Of a stretch of DNA of 64,000 bases, positions 28,251-36,626 are shown piece by piece. A program made the translations under genes and the position numbers. The notes below the pieces were generated by a model. The model did no database searches and was not told the origin of the DNA. It worked only from the letters and a program-made list of their open reading frames with translations. This DNA comes from Streptomyces sp. ISL-98. Lineage in GTDB: Bacteria; Actinomycetota; Actinomycetes; Streptomycetales; Streptomycetaceae. Within the stretch, counting starts at the first letter, position 1. Every line of letters starts with the position of its first letter. The stretch covers positions 1-64,000 of the forward strand of contig NZ_JAGGPB010000032.1 in the NCBI RefSeq assembly GCF_018614055.1. Reading direction: 5' to 3'.

Positions 28251-28946
28251 TCAGGGCCGAGCGGGCCGCTGGGCGAGCCAGTCGTACGCCGCCTTCGCCG
28301 TGAACTCGCTCTGGCCGCCCGGGAAGAGCAGCCCGGCCGTGGCGAACGCCGGGTCGGTGTCCGTGCCGTCGACGTAGGGGATCGCGATGCAGCGCATGCC
28401 CGCGGCGTGCGCTGCCGTCGCACCGGCCGGGGCGTCCTCGAGGACCACACAGTCGGCGGGCGCGGCGCCGATCCTGCGGGCGGCCTCCAGGAAGACGTCG
28501 GGCGCGGGCTTGCCGTGCGGCACCTCATCGGCGGAGACGACGGTGGTGATCAGGGCGTCCAGGCCGGTGCAGGCGAGCACGGCGTCGATGGCGGTGCGTG
28601 AGGACCCCGAGGCCACGATCATCGGGGTCCCTTCGGCGTGCAGCCGCTCGGCGAACTTCCGCATCTCGGGAAACACTTCGGTGGAGGCGCCGGCCAGTTC
28701 CAGATAGAGCCGGTTCTTCTCGGCGAGCAGTTCGTCGAGCGGCGCATCGATGCCGTACCGCTCACGCAGCGCCATCAGCGTCTCGCGTGTGCTGATCCCG
28801 ATGAAGCGGGCGTGCACCTCCCACGTGAAGTCCGTGGTGCCGTGCCGGGCGAGCAGCCGCCAGCCGGCCTCGTAATAGTTCGGCTCGCTGTCGACGAGCG
28901 TTCCGTCGAGATCGAAGATGACCGAGGTGCCGTGCGGGTTGCTCAT
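28251..28946 (-). CDS. HAD-superfamily phosphatase, beta-phosphoglucomutase-like subfamily
   Basis: 231 residues. Motif I FDLDGTLVDSE (nucleophile and acid Asp at about 12 and 14), helical cap with the FIGISTRET segment, motif II Ser in VASGSSR, motif III Lys in HGKPAPD and motif IV ED in VVLEDAPAG. Residue choice and length match the phosphosugar phosphatase/phosphoglucomutase group (IA, cap type I). The exact substrate cannot be read. It ends 24 bases from the converging flavoprotein-methyltransferase fusion and lies just downstream of the Lrp gene on the same strand. Confidence 0.93.
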   Translation of the reverse strand: MSNPHGTSVIFDLDGTLVDSEPNYYEAGWRLLARHGTTDFTWEVHARFIGISTRETLMALRERYGIDAPLDELLAEKNRLYLELAGASTEVFPEMRKFAERLHAEGTPMIVASGSSRTAIDAVLACTGLDALITTVVSADEVPHGKPAPDVFLEAARRIGAAPADCVVLEDAPAGATAAHAAGMRCIAIPYVDGTDTDPAFATAGLLFPGGQSEFTAKAAYDWLAQRPARP

Positions 28947-28970
28947 GGCACCAGCATGCCAAGCCGGTGA

Positions 28971-29453
28971 CTACTGAGCTCTGGCGGCCGCCCTGCCCAC
29001 CGCCTCGACCAGCGGAAGCAGCCGGTGCGGCACGCGTTCGCGCAGTGCCACCTCGGTACGGGTCCGTACGACACCGGGCAGCTGGATCAACCGCTGGATG
29101 ACGTCCTCCAGGTGCCCGTTGTCGCGCGCCGCCACCCGGGTCAGCAGGTCGCCGCCGCCCGTGATGGAGAACGCCTCGATGATCTCCGGTACGGCCGCCA
29201 GCGCGTCGCCCACCTCGTCCAGGTGGCCCTGGGTGACCTCGATGTGGACGAAGGCGAGGACGGGGTGGCCGAGCGCGGCGGGGGAGAGGGCTGGACCCGT
29301 ACCGGTGATCACTCCGTCCCGCTCCAGCCGCTCCAGCCGGGCCTGGAGCGTCCCGCGCGCGATGCCCAGGACGCGGGCGTATTCGCGCACGCTGGTGCGG
29401 GGCTGCTCGATGAGCAGGCGCAGGATGCGGGTGTCGAGCTCGTCCACCGCCAT
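28971..29453 (-). CDS. Lrp/AsnC-family transcriptional regulator
   Basis: 160 residues. N-terminal winged helix (about 1-55, with TRILRLLIEQPRTSVREYARVLGIARGTLQARL) and a C-terminal RAM ligand-binding domain (about 65-150, with the AFSITGGGDLLTRV segment). It diverges from the FUSC transporter gene. Lrp-type regulators often control an adjacent amino-acid or aromatic-acid exporter, so this pair probably forms a feedback circuit. Effector unknown. Confidence 0.94.
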   Translation of the reverse strand: MAVDELDTRILRLLIEQPRTSVREYARVLGIARGTLQARLERLERDGVITGTGPALSPAALGHPVLAFVHIEVTQGHLDEVGDALAAVPEIIEAFSITGGGDLLTRVAARDNGHLEDVIQRLIQLPGVVRTRTEVALRERVPHRLLPLVEAVGRAAARAQ

Positions 29454-29626
29454 GATCCGTTGGCCTCCTTCTGGCTCGGTTCTCGGACTGTTTACTGTAC
29501 CAATGGCTCAGTGCTTCCAGGTCGAGTTGAGCCACCGTGCCACTTGATGCTTTCCTTTGTGTATTCATGGCGCCGCGCAGCGCCGGACCGGCGACGAAGC
29601 CGCTCCCGGACAGCGGCGCCTTTGCC

Positions 29627-31183
29627 ATGTCTGTGAAAGATCGGTTCGCCGAGGGGGGCGGTCACACCGTCGTGAAGAGGATGTTCAGCGCTCCAGATCC
29701 GGGGCTTCTGCGTCTGCGCGTGTCCACGCGCGCCGTCATCGGGGTGGGGCTCGCGGTGGCCGCGGCCGAACTGGCCGGGCTGTCCCTGACCGCCTCCATC
29801 ACCGCGGGACTCGCCGCGCTCCTCGCGCTCTTCACCGTCCAGGATGCGACGGTCCGCCGCCAGGTGGTCACCACCGCGCTGCTGCCGCTCGCAGGGTTCC
29901 CCGTACTCGCCCTGGCGACAGCCCTCCAGGACCACCCGCTCCCGCGCGACCTGGCATTCCTCCTGGTGGTCTTCTGCGGCGCGTACGCCAGGCGCTGGGG
30001 GCCGCGCGGCCACGCGCTCGGGATCTTCGCGTTCATGCAGTTCTTCGCCACCCAGTTCCTGCACGCGCAGCCGTCCCAGCTGCCCGAGCTGTACGCCGCT
30101 GTCGCGCTCGCCGTCGCGGCCTCGGCCGCAGTGCGCTTCGGCGCGTGGTGCATCGAGCGGCGCACTCCGCCGCCCGCCGCGCCCGCCCCGCTGACCGGGC
30201 GCCGTCTCGCGCGCCCCACCACCCGCCAGGCGTTCCAGGTCACCGCCGCGTGCGCCTTCGCGCTGGCGCTGGGGCAGCTGCTCTCGCAGGAGCGCTGGTA
30301 CTGGGCCGTGGGCACCGCGTGGTGGATCTTCGTCAACACCACCGCGCGCGGCGAGACGCTCGTACGCGGCTTCCGTCGCGTACTCGGCACGGTCGCCGGC
30401 ATCGCCGCCGGCCTGCTGATCGCGGTCCCCGTCGCCGGGTCGCCCGCGCCGACGGCCGCCCTGGTCGCCGTCTGCGTCTTCGGCATCTTCTACACGGCGG
30501 CGCCCTCGTACAGCTGGATGATGTTCTTCGTGACCGTCATGGCCGGTCTGCTGTACGGACTCCTCGGCGTCCTGCACCCCGGCCTGCTCCTCCTGCGCTT
30601 CGAGGAGACCGCCGTCGGCGCACTCGGCGCGGCCGTCGCCGTCGCCGTCGTCCTGCCGGTCACCACCCACGGGACGACCAACGCCTGGATCCAGCGCGCG
30701 CTGCACTGCGTACGCGCCTGCACCGCCGACGCCGCCCGGCGGCTGGCCGGGGACACCGCCGCCGACCCGGCGCCCCGGGTGGCCGAACTGGAGCTGCTCC
30801 TCGGCCGCGTACGGCACACGCTCGCCCCGCTGGTCCACCCGCTGAGCCCGCTGCGCGCCCGCAAGGCACGTGCCCGCCAGGTCATCGCGCTGCTCGACGA
30901 CTGCGCCCGGCTGGTACGGGCCCTCGCCTCCGTGGCCGCCGACCCCGACGCCTCCCACGACGCGCGCCTCGCCGCCGCCTGCTGGCGGGTCGAGGCCGCC
31001 GTCGAGGCGCTCGTGTCGCCGGGGGCCGAGATCGAGAGGCCGCCGGTTCAGCCCGTACAGGCACCCGCGCACCACCCGGGCGCCGAGGCCGCGCTGAGCC
31101 ATCTCCACGAGCTGGAGCAGGCGCTCGCCGAGCTCGCCACGCCCCTGCGCACCTCTCCGCGCGCCCCCGTCGTAAGCGCCTGA
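29627..31183 (+). CDS. FUSC-family inner-membrane transporter
   Basis: About 518 residues if started at the ATG at 29627. The start is unsure because no strong ribosome site is visible; GTG 29537 and ATG 29567 are also in frame. Two blocks of about five or six hydrophobic helices (roughly residues 30-160 and 210-350) carry the FUSC pattern, including WYWAVGTAWWIFVNT and RVLGTVAGIAAGLL. A charged cytoplasmic C-terminal region of about 150 residues follows. Relatives export fusaric acid and other aromatic carboxylic acids. It is divergent from the Lrp regulator and upstream of the nitric oxide synthase, but a hairpin separates it from the latter. Confidence 0.85.
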   Translation: MSVKDRFAEGGGHTVVKRMFSAPDPGLLRLRVSTRAVIGVGLAVAAAELAGLSLTASITAGLAALLALFTVQDATVRRQVVTTALLPLAGFPVLALATALQDHPLPRDLAFLLVVFCGAYARRWGPRGHALGIFAFMQFFATQFLHAQPSQLPELYAAVALAVAASAAVRFGAWCIERRTPPPAAPAPLTGRRLARPTTRQAFQVTAACAFALALGQLLSQERWYWAVGTAWWIFVNTTARGETLVRGFRRVLGTVAGIAAGLLIAVPVAGSPAPTAALVAVCVFGIFYTAAPSYSWMMFFVTVMAGLLYGLLGVLHPGLLLLRFEETAVGALGAAVAVAVVLPVTTHGTTNAWIQRALHCVRACTADAARRLAGDTAADPAPRVAELELLLGRVRHTLAPLVHPLSPLRARKARARQVIALLDDCARLVRALASVAADPDASHDARLAAACWRVEAAVEALVSPGAEIERPPVQPVQAPAHHPGAEAALSHLHELEQALAELATPLRTSPRAPVVSA

Positions 31184-31186
31184 GCT

Positions 31187-31207
31187 GCGGCCTGGACAGC
31201 AGGCCGC
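31187..31207 (+). terminator. Short hairpin after the FUSC gene
   Basis: A perfect 8-bp GC-rich stem (31187-31194 with 31200-31207) and 5-base loop, starting 4 bases after the FUSC stop. No T-tract; a weak terminator candidate. Confidence 0.5.
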
Positions 31208-31346
31208 CGAATGAGGCAGATGCATCCAACACGGACAGGGTGGATCAGCGCGTGCGAGGGGTAGACCCGGCCGCATCACACGGGTGACCGGCACGGTCCG
31301 TGCGGAAACGGCCCGTGCCCCTTCCGCACTTGGGGGTGCCCGCACC

Positions 31347-32564
31347 ATGCGCAAGTACCGTCGCCGAGCCGCAGACCAGGACCAGGCCCAAGACCTCTGG
31401 CCGCCCCGCTCCCTGCCCCGTACCGAACAGCCCGAACGGGCGCTGATCGGACAGGCGGGGGAGTTCATCCGGCTCCACCACCGCGAGGAGCCCGCCACGG
31501 GCGATGCGGAACGCCGAATCCGCGCCGTACGGGCCGAGATCGCCGCCACCGGGACCTACCGGCACACCGCCGCCGAACTCGTCTTCGGCGCGCGCGTGGC
31601 CTGGCGCAACAGCAACCGCTGCATCGGCCGCCTGTACTGGCACTCCCTGCGCGTCCGCGACCGCCGCCACATCACCGCCGCCCAGGACGTCGCGCGCGAG
31701 GCCGCCGCCCATCTGCGGGAGGCATCCAACGGCGGCCGGATCCGCCCCCTGATCACCGTCTTCGCCCCGGACACCCCGCTGCGCCGGGGCCCGCGCATCC
31801 GCAACGAGCAGCTCGTGCGGTACGCCGGCTACGCCGCGCCGGGCGGCGGCGTCACCGGAGACCCGCGCAACGCCGCCGTCACCGCGCTCGCGCAGCGCCT
31901 CGGCTGGCCGGGCGGCCCCGGCACCCCGTTCGACGTACTGCCCCTGGTGATCCAAGGCGGTGAGGATCAGGGCAGCGCCGGGCAGGGCAGTGACGGGGTC
32001 GGGCAGCCGCGCTGGTTCGTGCTGCCGGACGACGCGGTCCTCGAAGTAGAGCTGCACCACCCCGACGACGACTGGGCCGCGGAGTGGGGACTGCGCTGGC
32101 ACGCCGTACCCGCCATCTCCTGCATGTGCCTGGAGATCGGCGGGATCCACTACCCCGCCGCGCCCTTCAACGGCTGGTACATGGGCACCGAGATCGGCGC
32201 CCGCAACCTCGCCGACACCGACCGGTACAACCTCCTCCCGCGTATCGCCGAACGGCTCGGACTCGACACGTCGAGCGACCGTTCGCTGTGGAAGGACCGC
32301 GCGCTCGTCGAGCTCAACCGCGCCGTCCTGCACTCCTTCGACCGCGCCGGAGTCACCATCACCGACCACCACGCCGAGTCGCTGCGCTTCCTCGCCCACC
32401 TGGAACGGGAGCAGGCGAGAGGCCGCCGGGTCGGGGCCGACTGGGCGTGGATCGTGCCGCCGATCTCCGGCGCGGCCACGCCGGTCTTCCACCGGACGTA
32501 CGACGCGACCGAGCGGAGTCCCGCGTACGTGCACCACCCCGAATCGCGGCCCGGCAGAATGTGA
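31347..32564 (+). CDS. nos: Bacterial nitric oxide synthase, oxygenase domain only
   Basis: 405 residues from the ATG at 31347; a GTG at 31284 would add 21 residues. It has the oxygenase hallmarks: WRNSNRCIGR with haem-ligand Cys92, the substrate-binding FNGWYMGTEIGARN with Glu282 that anchors L-arginine, the PAISCMCLEIGG strand, DRYNLLP and a C-terminal WAWIVPPISG segment that packs on the pterin. There is no reductase domain, as usual in bacteria, so electrons come from cellular reductases. It converts arginine to citrulline and NO. In Streptomyces the best-known homologue is TxtD of thaxtomin clusters; no other thaxtomin gene is here, so a signalling or stress role is more likely. Confidence 0.96.
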   Translation: MRKYRRRAADQDQAQDLWPPRSLPRTEQPERALIGQAGEFIRLHHREEPATGDAERRIRAVRAEIAATGTYRHTAAELVFGARVAWRNSNRCIGRLYWHSLRVRDRRHITAAQDVAREAAAHLREASNGGRIRPLITVFAPDTPLRRGPRIRNEQLVRYAGYAAPGGGVTGDPRNAAVTALAQRLGWPGGPGTPFDVLPLVIQGGEDQGSAGQGSDGVGQPRWFVLPDDAVLEVELHHPDDDWAAEWGLRWHAVPAISCMCLEIGGIHYPAAPFNGWYMGTEIGARNLADTDRYNLLPRIAERLGLDTSSDRSLWKDRALVELNRAVLHSFDRAGVTITDHHAESLRFLAHLEREQARGRRVGADWAWIVPPISGAATPVFHRTYDATERSPAYVHHPESRPGRM

Positions 32565-32594
32565 TCCACAGCTGTCTCGGAAAGGGGCTCCTCG

Positions 32595-33644
32595 GTGAGC
32601 AGCAGCAACGCGGCAGGGCGGGCGTTCATAGGGTCTTTCACGTCGGCAGGGGGCCGGGGGATCATCGCCGCCGCCGTGGACCCGGAGACGGGCGGGCTGA
32701 CCGTCCTGGGGGCCACCGGCGCCGTCGCCGACCCGTCGTACCTCGCGCTCGCGCCCGGCGGTTCGGTCCTGTACGCGGTGAGCGAGACCGAGGACGGGGC
32801 GGTCGCGGCGTTCGACGTGACGGGCGACGGCGCCCCGCAGCCGGTGGGCAAGCCGGTGCCGGTGGGCGCCGCCGCGCCCACTCATCTCGCCCTCACCGCC
32901 GGGCATCTGGTGACCGCCAATTACGGCTCGGGCAGCGTCACGGTTCTCCCCGTCGGCGCGGACGGCGCCCCGGAGGCGGCCACCGGCGTACTGCACCACC
33001 GCGGCAACGGCCCGGACGAGGACCGCCAGGCCGGGCCGCACGCGCACCAGGTGCTGCCCGACCCCACCGGGCGCTGGGTGCTCAGCGTCGACCTCGGCAC
33101 CGATTCCGTACGGGTCTGCCAACTCACCACCCCCATTGGGACGCTGCGCGTGCACACCGAGACCGCGCTGCGGCCCGGGTCAGGCCCCCGCCATCTGGCC
33201 TTCCACCCGGACGGCGGTCACGCGTACGTCCTCAACGAGCTGGAGCCGACCGTCACGGTCTGCCGCTGGGACGCCGAGTCGGGCGTGCTTGTGCCGCTCG
33301 CTGAGGCCCCTTTGGTGCCGCCGGGCACGGAAGGGGCGACGTACCCCTCCGAGGCCGTCGTGGCGCACGACGGGCGCTTTCTGTGGGTGGCCAACAGGGG
33401 ACACGACAGCATCGCCGTCCTCGCACTCGACGCGGCCGGGGCGCGAGCGGAACTGGTGACGACGGTGGAGTGCGGCGGGCACTGGCCGCGCGACCTCACC
33501 GCGGACCCGTCGGGGCGCAGGCTGTACGTGTCCAACGAACGCTCGGGAGACGTCACCTGGTTCGACATCGACCAGGAGACGGGCATCCCGCGCAGGGCGG
33601 GCTCCGTCGAGGCGCCCGCGGCGTCCTGCGTCGTCATCGCCTGA
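32595..33644 (+). CDS. Lactonase-family seven-bladed beta-propeller (6-phosphogluconolactonase-like)
   Basis: 349 residues from a GTG at 32595. It matches the YbhE-type lactonase family over its length: FIGSFTS start, repeated blades with AVSETE, LVTANYGSGSVTVLP, HAHQVLPDPTGRWVLSVDLGTD, RHLAFHPDGGHAYVLNELE and LYVSNERSGDV. The His, Glu and Arg positions expected in the central pocket are present. Proposed activity is hydrolysis of 6-phosphogluconolactone or a related lactone in the cytosol; no signal peptide. It begins 30 bases after nos, so may be read from the same transcript, though a metabolic link is not evident. Confidence 0.9.
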   Translation: MSSSNAAGRAFIGSFTSAGGRGIIAAAVDPETGGLTVLGATGAVADPSYLALAPGGSVLYAVSETEDGAVAAFDVTGDGAPQPVGKPVPVGAAAPTHLALTAGHLVTANYGSGSVTVLPVGADGAPEAATGVLHHRGNGPDEDRQAGPHAHQVLPDPTGRWVLSVDLGTDSVRVCQLTTPIGTLRVHTETALRPGSGPRHLAFHPDGGHAYVLNELEPTVTVCRWDAESGVLVPLAEAPLVPPGTEGATYPSEAVVAHDGRFLWVANRGHDSIAVLALDAAGARAELVTTVECGGHWPRDLTADPSGRRLYVSNERSGDVTWFDIDQETGIPRRAGSVEAPAASCVVIA

Positions 33645-33697
33645 CGCATACCTGACACCGCTGAACATCCCTGATATCCCTGACACGCCTGACACAC

Positions 33698-33737
33698 GGG
33701 GAGGGCCCGCACCGAGTGATCGGTGCGGGCCCTCCCC
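33698..33737. terminator. Bidirectional terminator between converging genes
   Basis: A perfect 18-bp stem (33698-33715 with 33720-33737) closed by the 4-base loop GTGA. It lies between the lactonase-like gene and the converging CbiX-like gene. Several CCTGAyAy-type short repeats precede it (33650-33695). Confidence 0.9.
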
Positions 33738-33770
33738 GCCGTCTGCCGTTGTCCGACGTGGTGTGCCGTG

Positions 33771-34697
33771 TCAGTGGGTCGACATGCCCTGAGCCTGCTG
33801 CTGCGGGGCGATGCCGAGCGCCGTCGTGTAGTGCGACAGCGCGAGCTTGCCGATCGCCGGGTAGGCGCCCAGCGGCTCCGCCGTCGCGCAGTCCGCCTCC
33901 TTGACGGCCGCGTCGAGCAGGCTGTCCGGAACCTCCGGGCCGATCACGTACGGCGCGAGTGCGAGCTGCACCGAACCCGAACCACGCAGCTGCTCCGCGG
34001 TGGCGGCGACCGAACCCTGCTCGTCGAGCGCCGCGGCTATCACCGGTACTGCGAGACGCGCGGCCAGCAGCATGCCGGTGATCCCGGCGGCCTGCACGGC
34101 CTCCTCGCCGCCCACGGTGGCCAGGATGATGCCGTCGGCCGCCGTGGCCACCGTGAACAGCCTGGCGCGGTCGGCGCGGGACAGACCGGCCTCGGAGAGG
34201 CGCACGTGCAGTGCCTCCGCGAGCAGCGGGTGGGGGCCGAGGACGTCGGTCAGCTCGGCCGCGGCGCGGCTGTCCATGACTGCCTGCCGTATCCGGCGCA
34301 TGAGGGCGCTCTCGGGACCGGCGAGCAGCGGCACCACGACGGCGACCGGGCCGTGCGGCTCTTCGACCTCGCGTCCCGCCGCGAGCGCCTGCTCGTAGCG
34401 GGCGGTGCGCTCGGCAGCGGTGCGCGCGAGGACGTTTTCGAGCGTCGGGTACTCGGCGTTGTCGCCGTCGAGGTAGCCGATTCTGGCGTCAAGGCCGGGC
34501 AGCTCGGAACGGGCGATGCTGACGACTTCCTCCGCCAGGCTGCGCGAAGCGCTGCCCGGGGTGCCGGGGACGGCGAGGACAAGCGCGGGCGCGCCCTCGG
34601 GCGCCACCACGGGTTCCGGGCGGCGGTGCCGTCCGGGCTGGCGAGGTCGCGGCATTCGTACAGGCAGGCCGGATGCGGGCCCAGTGGGGGAGCTCAT
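33771..34697 (-). CDS. CbiX/SirB-like chelatase family protein, probably degenerate
   Basis: 308 residues from the ATG at 34697; an in-frame start further up adds a poorly coded tail. Two chelatase-like halves are recognisable (about residues 45-170 and 175-300), each with the beta-strand plus VVPLL(A)GP or IIAALDEQGS pattern of sirohydrochlorin chelatases. The metal-binding His that opens the family as AHGS is missing: the strand reads LVLAVPGTPGSAS. Cobalt or iron insertion into sirohydrochlorin is therefore doubtful. Neighbours (sugar kinase, uracil-DNA glycosylase) give no tetrapyrrole context. The same divergent form occurs in other Streptomyces, as far as I recall. Confidence 0.75.
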   Translation of the reverse strand: MSSPTGPASGLPVRMPRPRQPGRHRRPEPVVAPEGAPALVLAVPGTPGSASRSLAEEVVSIARSELPGLDARIGYLDGDNAEYPTLENVLARTAAERTARYEQALAAGREVEEPHGPVAVVVPLLAGPESALMRRIRQAVMDSRAAAELTDVLGPHPLLAEALHVRLSEAGLSRADRARLFTVATAADGIILATVGGEEAVQAAGITGMLLAARLAVPVIAAALDEQGSVAATAEQLRGSGSVQLALAPYVIGPEVPDSLLDAAVKEADCATAEPLGAYPAIGKLALSHYTTALGIAPQQQAQGMSTH

Positions 34698-34792
34698 GGC
34701 GCCGCATGCTACTGGCTTTCGGGGTTGGGCCGTTCGGGGAGGGGGCATTCGAGCGGTGTCTGTCCCTATTTATCCCGTGAGTCGCTTTGAGT

Positions 34793-35842
34793 TCAACTGC
34801 CCTGCTCTGTCGGTACGTGCAACAGGCGCCCGTCACGCGGCAGCCGCAGGTCGCCGGTGGCGAGGGATGCGGCGATGCGCACGGCCCCGGCCAGCGGGTC
34901 ACCGGCCGCCGATACGGTACGTGCGTGCGGCAGTCGAGCGGAGAGTTCGGCCCGCAGGGGTACGAGCAGTGGGTCGCCGATCTTGAACAGGCCGCCGGTG
35001 AGGGCGACTTCGCACTCCCCGGACGCCGGGCAGACGGCGGCAGCTGCGTCGGCGATGTGCCGGGCCGCCTCCCGCAGGATTCCCGCCGCTACGGGGTCAC
35101 CGGTTTCGCGGGGTTCGCCGGGCCCGGCCGTGGCGCACCGGGCCACTTCCGGCGCGAAGGAGGCCAGTACGGCGGGCCGGTCGGTGCGCGGGTAGAGCAG
35201 GCCGGGCAGTTCGGGCGCGGGGCCGAAGACCGCCTCCAGCGCGGCGAGCAGCGCCGGGGAGCCACCGGGACGCCCGTCATGGGCGCGCATCGCCGCTTCG
35301 AGCCCGGCCCGGCCGATCCAGGCACCGCCGCCGCAGTCGCCGAGCAGATGCCCCCAGCCGTCGGCTCTGCGCCAGGAGGCCAGATCGGTGCCCAGGGCGA
35401 TCATCCCGGTCCCTGCCGCCACTACCGCCCCAGGACGCTCACCGAGCGCCCCCGCGTACGCCGTGACGGCGTCGGCGGCGAGCGCGACGCGCCGTACGCC
35501 GAGCGCACTCTCCAGCGCCGCCGGCAGCCGGGTGCGCAGGTCGTCACCCAGGGTCACCATCCCGGCCGCACCGACCGCGACAGCGCCGACGGCGACGGTG
35601 TCACCAGCAGTGCCCCCGGCGCTGCTTCCGGCACCGTCGAGAAGGGTGCGTGCCATGGGCAGCAACTGATCCAGCAGATGCGCCGCGTCGATGCCCGCGG
35701 GACCCGTGCGCACGGGCTCGCGCGACGCGGTGGTCCGCGCGCGCCCGGTGCCCGACGCGTCCGCGAGCGCCACCCGCAGCCCGGATCCGCCGGAGTCCAC
35801 GCCCAGCACCCAACCGCCGTTGGGGCCGGGGCCCGGCGTCAC
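34793..35842 (-). CDS. BadF/BadG-family ATPase, N-acetylglucosamine kinase-like
   Basis: 349 residues from a GTG at 35842 that overlaps the stop of the uracil-DNA glycosylase gene (GTGA). It has the actin-like ATPase motifs: phosphate-1 GVDSGGSGLRVAL, catalytic Asp region ALAADAVTAYAGAL, phosphate-2 AAGTGMIALG, the GWGHLLGDCGGGAWIGR segment of GlcNAc kinases, and the adenosine motif LTGGLF. Likely role is cytosolic phosphorylation of N-acetylglucosamine or a similar amino sugar in cell-wall recycling or chitin use. Domain duplication typical of the fold spans residues 10-120 and 125-345. Confidence 0.9.
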   Translation of the reverse strand: MTPGPGPNGGWVLGVDSGGSGLRVALADASGTGRARTTASREPVRTGPAGIDAAHLLDQLLPMARTLLDGAGSSAGGTAGDTVAVGAVAVGAAGMVTLGDDLRTRLPAALESALGVRRVALAADAVTAYAGALGERPGAVVAAGTGMIALGTDLASWRRADGWGHLLGDCGGGAWIGRAGLEAAMRAHDGRPGGSPALLAALEAVFGPAPELPGLLYPRTDRPAVLASFAPEVARCATAGPGEPRETGDPVAAGILREAARHIADAAAAVCPASGECEVALTGGLFKIGDPLLVPLRAELSARLPHARTVSAAGDPLAGAVRIAASLATGDLRLPRDGRLLHVPTEQGS

Positions 35843-36516
35843 GGCAGCCGCCAGTCCACCGGCTGCGCGCCCTGCCGGGCCAGCAGCTCATTGGTGCGGC
35901 TGAACGGCCGGGAGCCGAAGAAACCGCGGTCCGCCGACATGGGGGAGGGGTGCGCGGACTCGACGGCCGGGAGATCGCCGAGCAGCGGCCGCAGGTTGCG
36001 GGCGTCACGCCCCCACAGCACGGAGACCAGCGGAGTGCCGCGCGCGACCAGTGCCCGGATCGCCTGCTCGGTCACCTCTTCCCAGCCCTTGCCCCGGTGC
36101 GCTGCGGGCTTGCGCGGAGCCGTGGTGAGCGCCCTGTTGAGCAGCAGCACACCCTGCCGCGTCCACGGCGTGAGGTCACCGTTCGACGGCCGGGGCAGAC
36201 CGAGGTCGGTGTGCATCTCCCGGTAGATGTTTTCCAGACTGCCGGGCAGCGGACGCACTTCGGGCGCGACGGAGAAGCTCAGCCCCACCGCGTGCCCCGG
36301 CGTCGGATACGGGTCCTGGCCGACGATCAGGACACGTACCTCGCTGAACGGCTGCTGAAACGCCCGCAGTACGTTCGCCCCGGCCGGTAGGTACGTCCGT
36401 CCGGAGGCGATCTCCGTACGCAGGAAGTCGCCCATAGCGGCGACCCGTTCGGCCACTGGTTCCAGAGCGTCCGCCCAGCCCGGCTCGACGATCTCTTTCA
36501 ACGGTCTTGCTGCCAC
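35839..36516 (-). CDS. ung: Uracil-DNA glycosylase, family 1
   Basis: 225 residues from a GTG at 36516. Diagnostic motifs: water-activating GQDPYPTPGHAVGLSFS, the uracil-recognition LLLNRALTT (Asn), and the minor-groove loop AHPSPMSADRGFFGSRPFS with the catalytic His. It removes uracil from DNA to start base-excision repair. Length is normal. It is the first gene of a small operon with the GlcNAc-kinase-like gene; the functional link is not obvious. Confidence 0.98.
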   Translation of the reverse strand: MAARPLKEIVEPGWADALEPVAERVAAMGDFLRTEIASGRTYLPAGANVLRAFQQPFSEVRVLIVGQDPYPTPGHAVGLSFSVAPEVRPLPGSLENIYREMHTDLGLPRPSNGDLTPWTRQGVLLLNRALTTAPRKPAAHRGKGWEEVTEQAIRALVARGTPLVSVLWGRDARNLRPLLGDLPAVESAHPSPMSADRGFFGSRPFSRTNELLARQGAQPVDWRLP

Positions 36517-36626
36517 GGGGCGTCACTCTACTGGTGGCGCACCCGCCCGCATCAACCGATGGCCGGAGCTCAGCCGACGGTCCAGGGCGGCAGTCGATCG
36601 CCGTAGCCCGACCGACGGCCCGCAGC

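Noticed and set aside
29454..29626. Lrp box in the lrp-FUSC gap (TTTACTGTACCAA near 29488)
   Set aside because: Symmetry is too weak to call an operator by eye.
29492..31549. Minus-strand open frame of 685 codons opposite the FUSC gene
   Set aside because: Gly/Arg/Glu-rich shadow; the plus strand encodes coherent membrane helices.
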